The translations under genes and the position numbers were made by a program. The notes beneath the pieces are model-generated. The model did no database searches, was not told where the DNA came from, and saw only the letters and a list, made by a program, of their open reading frames with translations. From positions 223,255 through 287,254 of the forward strand of contig PGZH01000009.1 of assembly GCA_002840155.1 (NCBI GenBank): a DNA stretch of 64,000 nucleotides, given 5' to 3'. Of this stretch, positions 60,952 through 64,000 are shown piece after piece (the first letter of the stretch is position 1; the number at the start of each line of letters is the position of its first letter). Source of the DNA: Gammaproteobacteria bacterium HGW-Gammaproteobacteria-13 (GTDB lineage Bacteria > Pseudomonadota > Gammaproteobacteria > Pseudomonadales > Pseudomonadaceae).

Positions 60952-63900
60952 TCAGTTATGGTCGATTTTGATCAGTGGGTCGGCACCGGCAATCAGCGAG
61001 TTGACCAGATCAGCCTGGCTGAGGTTACCTGGGTTGATATTGAAGTTACCGCCGCTGCCATTCTCCAGCTTGATGGTCACGTCGGCATTACTGCCGTTGG
61101 CGTTGAGCACCCCGGTACTGCTGATCAACAGGGTGGAAGTGGCAGTGTCTACGCGTAGGTAGTTGAGGATATTGCCGTCATTCTCACCTTGCAGCAGATC
61201 GTGCAGATCGATGCGGTCACCTTCGCTGGTGTTGAAGTCTCGGACAATATCTCGACCGCCCGCGGTGTTTAGGTCGCCGCGCTGCCAGAGGAATAGGTCC
61301 TTGCCTGCACCGCCAGTCAGCGTGTCGTTACCGAGGCCGCCGCGCAGAATGTCGTCTCCGGCACCGCCATTAAGGATATCGTTACCAGCTTCGCCGTTGA
61401 GGAAGTCGTTGCCGGCATCGCCATTCAATGTGTCGTTGCCAATCCCGCCGTAAAGATGATCGTTCCCAGCACCGCCGTTGATAGTGTCATTACCGGCGCC
61501 GCCGTAGATCAGGTCATTACCACTACCGCCGCTGAGGGTGTCATCGCCGTTGTAACCACGAATCAGGTCATTGTTCGCAGTACCGGTAAGCGTGTCGTTG
61601 CCGGCGGTGGCGTTGGTCAATGTGTTAGTGGTTTCACTGATGGTGACGCTGAACGATTGCGCACTACTGGTGCTGTGGCCATTGGCTGCTTCTGTAGCAG
61701 TGCCGGTCAGCGTCAGGTTCAGTGTGCCGGTGTAGCCCGCAGGCGGCAGCAGATGCAGGTTGCTCAGGTCGCTGGCGGTCAGCGTCCAGCTGCCGTTGCC
61801 ATTGTTGGTACCAGCGCTCAGGCTTGCGCCAGTCGGTAATCCTGAAAGTACGAGGCTCAGGGATTCTGAACCATCCTTGTCGACCAGTTGTGCTGCCAGT
61901 GATAACGCTATCGGTGCGCCGTATAGCGTGGTGCTACCAGCCTGGGTGAAGTTGGTATTTGTTAACGACAGAGACGAGTCTTTGAGACCGTCGCGGCCAT
62001 TGAGTACCAGCCAGCTGAAGCTGTAGTTACCGCTCTGCGTCGCGGTATAGCTGAATGTGCCGTTACTGGTGAGGCTCGGAAACTTAGACTCTGACGAGTC
62101 CACCAGGAAGGCATTACGGTTGCCTGCGGGGTCTGTCACGATCAGCACGACCAAGTCGTTGTAACCACCCTGCACTTCGCTGGCGATGTTCTCGCCATTA
62201 GTGAATGCGTAGTTCCAGCTAACTGTTGTGCCGTTGACCAGATTGTAGTCAGCATAGGTAACCTTACCGTCTAGCACGTCAACGTTGCCAGTGTGGTTTA
62301 CATTCGGCCCGGTCGGGTTGAAGCGGCCATCAAGGTAGCCCGCAGTCAAGCCAAGTTCTGCTTCCAGATTGGCTTGCGAGATACCATCACCAGCGTTTAC
62401 AGCAGCTGTGTTGATGGGGGTGTCGGCGCTGCCAGTTGAAATGACTGTGGCTCCAGGGTTGAGCACAAAAATGTTGGACACTGGCGAGATCAATGGCGCA
62501 TCGGCTTGCGGTGTGACCGTCACGCTTACTTGAGCGCTGGAGGTGCCGCCCTTGCCATCACTAATGCTGTACTGAATCAATGCCGTGCCACTGAAGTTGC
62601 TGGTCGGCGTAAAACTCAGGGTGTTATTGGCGTTGACCACCACAGTGCCATTGCTGGCGGTGGCACCGGTAACCGTCAGAGTGTCGCCATCAACATCTGT
62701 GTCGTTGGCCAGCACGTTAATGATGACCGGCGTGTCTTCATTGGTTATGGCGCTATCAGCAACTGCTACAGGTGCGTCGTTAACTGCTTTGATGCCGAGC
62801 GTTACCGTTGCCGTAGAAAGTCCGCCCAGGCCGTCACTCACGGTGTAAGTGAAGGTTGCCGAACCGTTGTAGTTGGCATCGGGGGTGAAAACGACATTCC
62901 CGCCAACCAATGCGACCGTACCGTGGGTCGCTCCCTGCACGCTAAGGATGCTTAGTGGATTGCCGTCCGGGTCGCTGTCGTTACCCAGCAGTGTGGCGGG
63001 AGTAATTGTCAGGGCTTGATCTTCGTTGGTCACCAGCGCCGGGTTCTCATGCTGTAACGAACTGCCACCCACAACGCTGTAGCTACCGCCTTGGGGGCGA
63101 AGTTCAACGGTCAGCTGAGCATTGCCATCCTGATCCCAATAGACAATTTCGAACTGCTGTGCACCGCCTTCTGGCACCGTGAATACCACAGATTCGCGCG
63201 CTGTTGGGCCCTGGTTGCCGTTGTACTCTGCAACCGTTTGGCCATTGATGCGGATACTGAAGCCATCATCTGCTGTTACGCGGAGTTGGTAGTTACCAGC
63301 GGCCAGATTAATCAAACCGCTGAGTTTGAGAATGGCATCAGAGGTATTCGCTGGGTCGCTCGAAAGGCTTGAGGCATCACCACCCAGGAAAGTCTGCAGG
63401 TTCGTGCCATTGCCCAAACCTCCATTACCAATAGGGCCATAGTTCAAACTTGTAGCTGTGAAGGTTGCCGTGGGAGCACGGCCATTGATAAAGGTTTCTA
63501 CCTGGCCGAGGTTGGTCAGATTGGCACCATTGACTCCTTCGCTGTAGCCAAAGTACTGACCAACCAGCCCGGAAATCAGGTAGCTGTCATTAGTGGCGAT
63601 TGGGTCGCTGTTGAGGTTCAAGCTGCCCGCACTGCCTGCGTTGCCAGCCAGGTCGGTATAGCTACCTGCAGGCAGGCTGACGCTCGGTGAGCCACCACCC
63701 GTTGAGGTGAAGGTAGCTGTCCAGACCGCTGGGTTACCTGCCGACTGCACCAGATTGCTGATCGTGCCGCCCGTTGGAACGATGTCGTTTGCAGTAAATT
63801 CGGTGACTGACTCGCTGAAAGTGAAGGTCAGTGTCGTGGCTTCTCCGACTGACAGGTTGCTGTCGGTGGTGCTGATGACAACGCTCGGGCCGGTGGTGTC

Positions 63901-64000
63901 GCCGACCACAGCGCTGTCAGCACCCGGTGCCGAGGTGTTGCCGGCGGCATCGGTGACAGTGGCGGTGGCGCTGACGGTCTGGCCATCGGCCGGACGGGTG
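60952..64000 (-). CDS. Giant RTX adhesin, C-terminal part (N-terminus beyond window)
   Basis: The last about 1016 residues of a LapA/FrhA-like surface adhesin; the frame stays open to the window edge. Order toward the C terminus: Bap-type Ig repeats (TVSATATVTDAAGNTSAPG, then DSNLSVGEATTLTFTFSES), a PA14 domain (about nt 63080-63570), cadherin/VCBS-like repeats (NEDQALTITPATLLGNDSDPDG, NEDTPVIINVLANDTDVDGDT), then GGxGxDxLx RTX repeats (nt about 61290-61610) and the T1SS C-terminal signal region. Secreted by a type I system. Cleavage and retention are controlled by the LapD/LapG pathway; lapD is next door. Convergent. Confidence 0.9.
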   Translation of the reverse strand, partial: TRPADGQTVSATATVTDAAGNTSAPGADSAVVGDTTGPSVVISTTDSNLSVGEATTLTFTFSESVTEFTANDIVPTGGTISNLVQSAGNPAVWTATFTSTGGGSPSVSLPAGSYTDLAGNAGSAGSLNLNSDPIATNDSYLISGLVGQYFGYSEGVNGANLTNLGQVETFINGRAPTATFTATSLNYGPIGNGGLGNGTNLQTFLGGDASSLSSDPANTSDAILKLSGLINLAAGNYQLRVTADDGFSIRINGQTVAEYNGNQGPTARESVVFTVPEGGAQQFEIVYWDQDGNAQLTVELRPQGGSYSVVGGSSLQHENPALVTNEDQALTITPATLLGNDSDPDGNPLSILSVQGATHGTVALVGGNVVFTPDANYNGSATFTYTVSDGLGGLSTATVTLGIKAVNDAPVAVADSAITNEDTPVIINVLANDTDVDGDTLTVTGATASNGTVVVNANNTLSFTPTSNFSGTALIQYSISDGKGGTSSAQVSVTVTPQADAPLISPVSNIFVLNPGATVISTGSADTPINTAAVNAGDGISQANLEAELGLTAGYLDGRFNPTGPNVNHTGNVDVLDGKVTYADYNLVNGTTVSWNYAFTNGENIASEVQGGYNDLVVLIVTDPAGNRNAFLVDSSESKFPSLTSNGTFSYTATQSGNYSFSWLVLNGRDGLKDSSLSLTNTNFTQAGSTTLYGAPIALSLAAQLVDKDGSESLSLVLSGLPTGASLSAGTNNGNGSWTLTASDLSNLHLLPPAGYTGTLNLTLTGTATEAANGHSTSSAQSFSVTISETTNTLTNATAGNDTLTGTANNDLIRGYNGDDTLSGGSGNDLIYGGAGNDTINGGAGNDHLYGGIGNDTLNGDAGNDFLNGEAGNDILNGGAGDDILRGGLGNDTLTGGAGKDLFLWQRGDLNTAGGRDIVRDFNTSEGDRIDLHDLLQGENDGNILNYLRVDTATSTLLISSTGVLNANGSNADVTIKLENGSGGNFNINPGNLSQADLVNSLIAGADPLIKIDHN

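Noticed and set aside
61290-61610. CRISPR-like periodic repeats
   Set aside because: The periodicity is the 27-nt coding unit of RTX nonapeptides within one open frame; no conserved repeats with unique spacers.

Overview
The window looks like a chromosome segment of a Pseudomonas species. Several gene orders and products fit that genus: alaS-lysC-rsmA-tRNA-Ser-tRNA-Arg; amrZ divergent from a phnCDEFGHIJKLMNP operon (the arrangement I know from P. aeruginosa); phaG; a lapD/giant-adhesin locus; and dense REP/BOX-like palindromic repeats. GC is high almost everywhere. The exception is an AT-rich block at about 28.7-31.1 kb inside a prophage. Species cannot be assigned from what is visible.

Layout. 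1-9 kb: 3' part of alaS, lysC, rsmA/csrA with a candidate AlgU promoter, tRNA-Ser(GCT), two identical tRNA-Arg(ACG), a small secreted protein, mgtE, and the Na+-pump oxaloacetate decarboxylase oadGAB. 9-20.5 kb: amrZ and the complete C-P lyase operon for phosphonate uptake and cleavage, preceded by a Pho-box-like site. 20.5-28.4 kb: an MFS transporter, an Lrp-type regulator divergent from a fused indolepyruvate ferredoxin oxidoreductase, a leucine-type dehydrogenase, a GNAT acetyltransferase and tRNA-Arg(CCT). 28.57-39.73 kb: a Pf-like filamentous (inovirus) prophage integrated in the 3' end of tRNA-Gly(CCC), with 34-bp direct-repeat att cores. It carries repressor, small early genes, SSB, coat proteins, pIII-like and pVI-like proteins, Zot/pI, a replication initiator and a tyrosine integrase, plus AT-rich cargo encoding a two-TM K+-channel-like protein and an Mrr-like nuclease. 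39.8-44.4 kb: phaG, an RsuA-type pseudouridine synthase, a CWC protein, a sensor diguanylate cyclase and a methyltransferase.

44.4-54.2 kb: a minus-strand guanidine-utilisation cluster with two paralogous substrate-binding proteins, each behind its own guanidine-I (ykkC) riboswitch, then ABC permease and ATPase, two DUF1989 carboxyguanidine deiminase subunits and a biotin-dependent guanidine/urea carboxylase. No allophanate hydrolase is in the window. 54.4-64 kb: a basic lipoprotein, a LysR regulator divergent from an alkylsulfatase-like metallo-beta-lactamase protein, a DUF1145 protein, lapD, a small conserved protein and the C-terminal ~1,000 residues of a giant RTX/PA14/cadherin-type adhesin that runs off the window.

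Most notable observations: REP palindromes read through in frame inside two enzyme genes (phnN and the guanidine carboxylase); the channel-plus-nuclease cargo of the prophage, a candidate undescribed phage-defence or exclusion module; direct-repeat TTCGACAC pairs flanking the att core that look like integrase arm sites; and two separate guanidine riboswitches on duplicated binding-protein genes.
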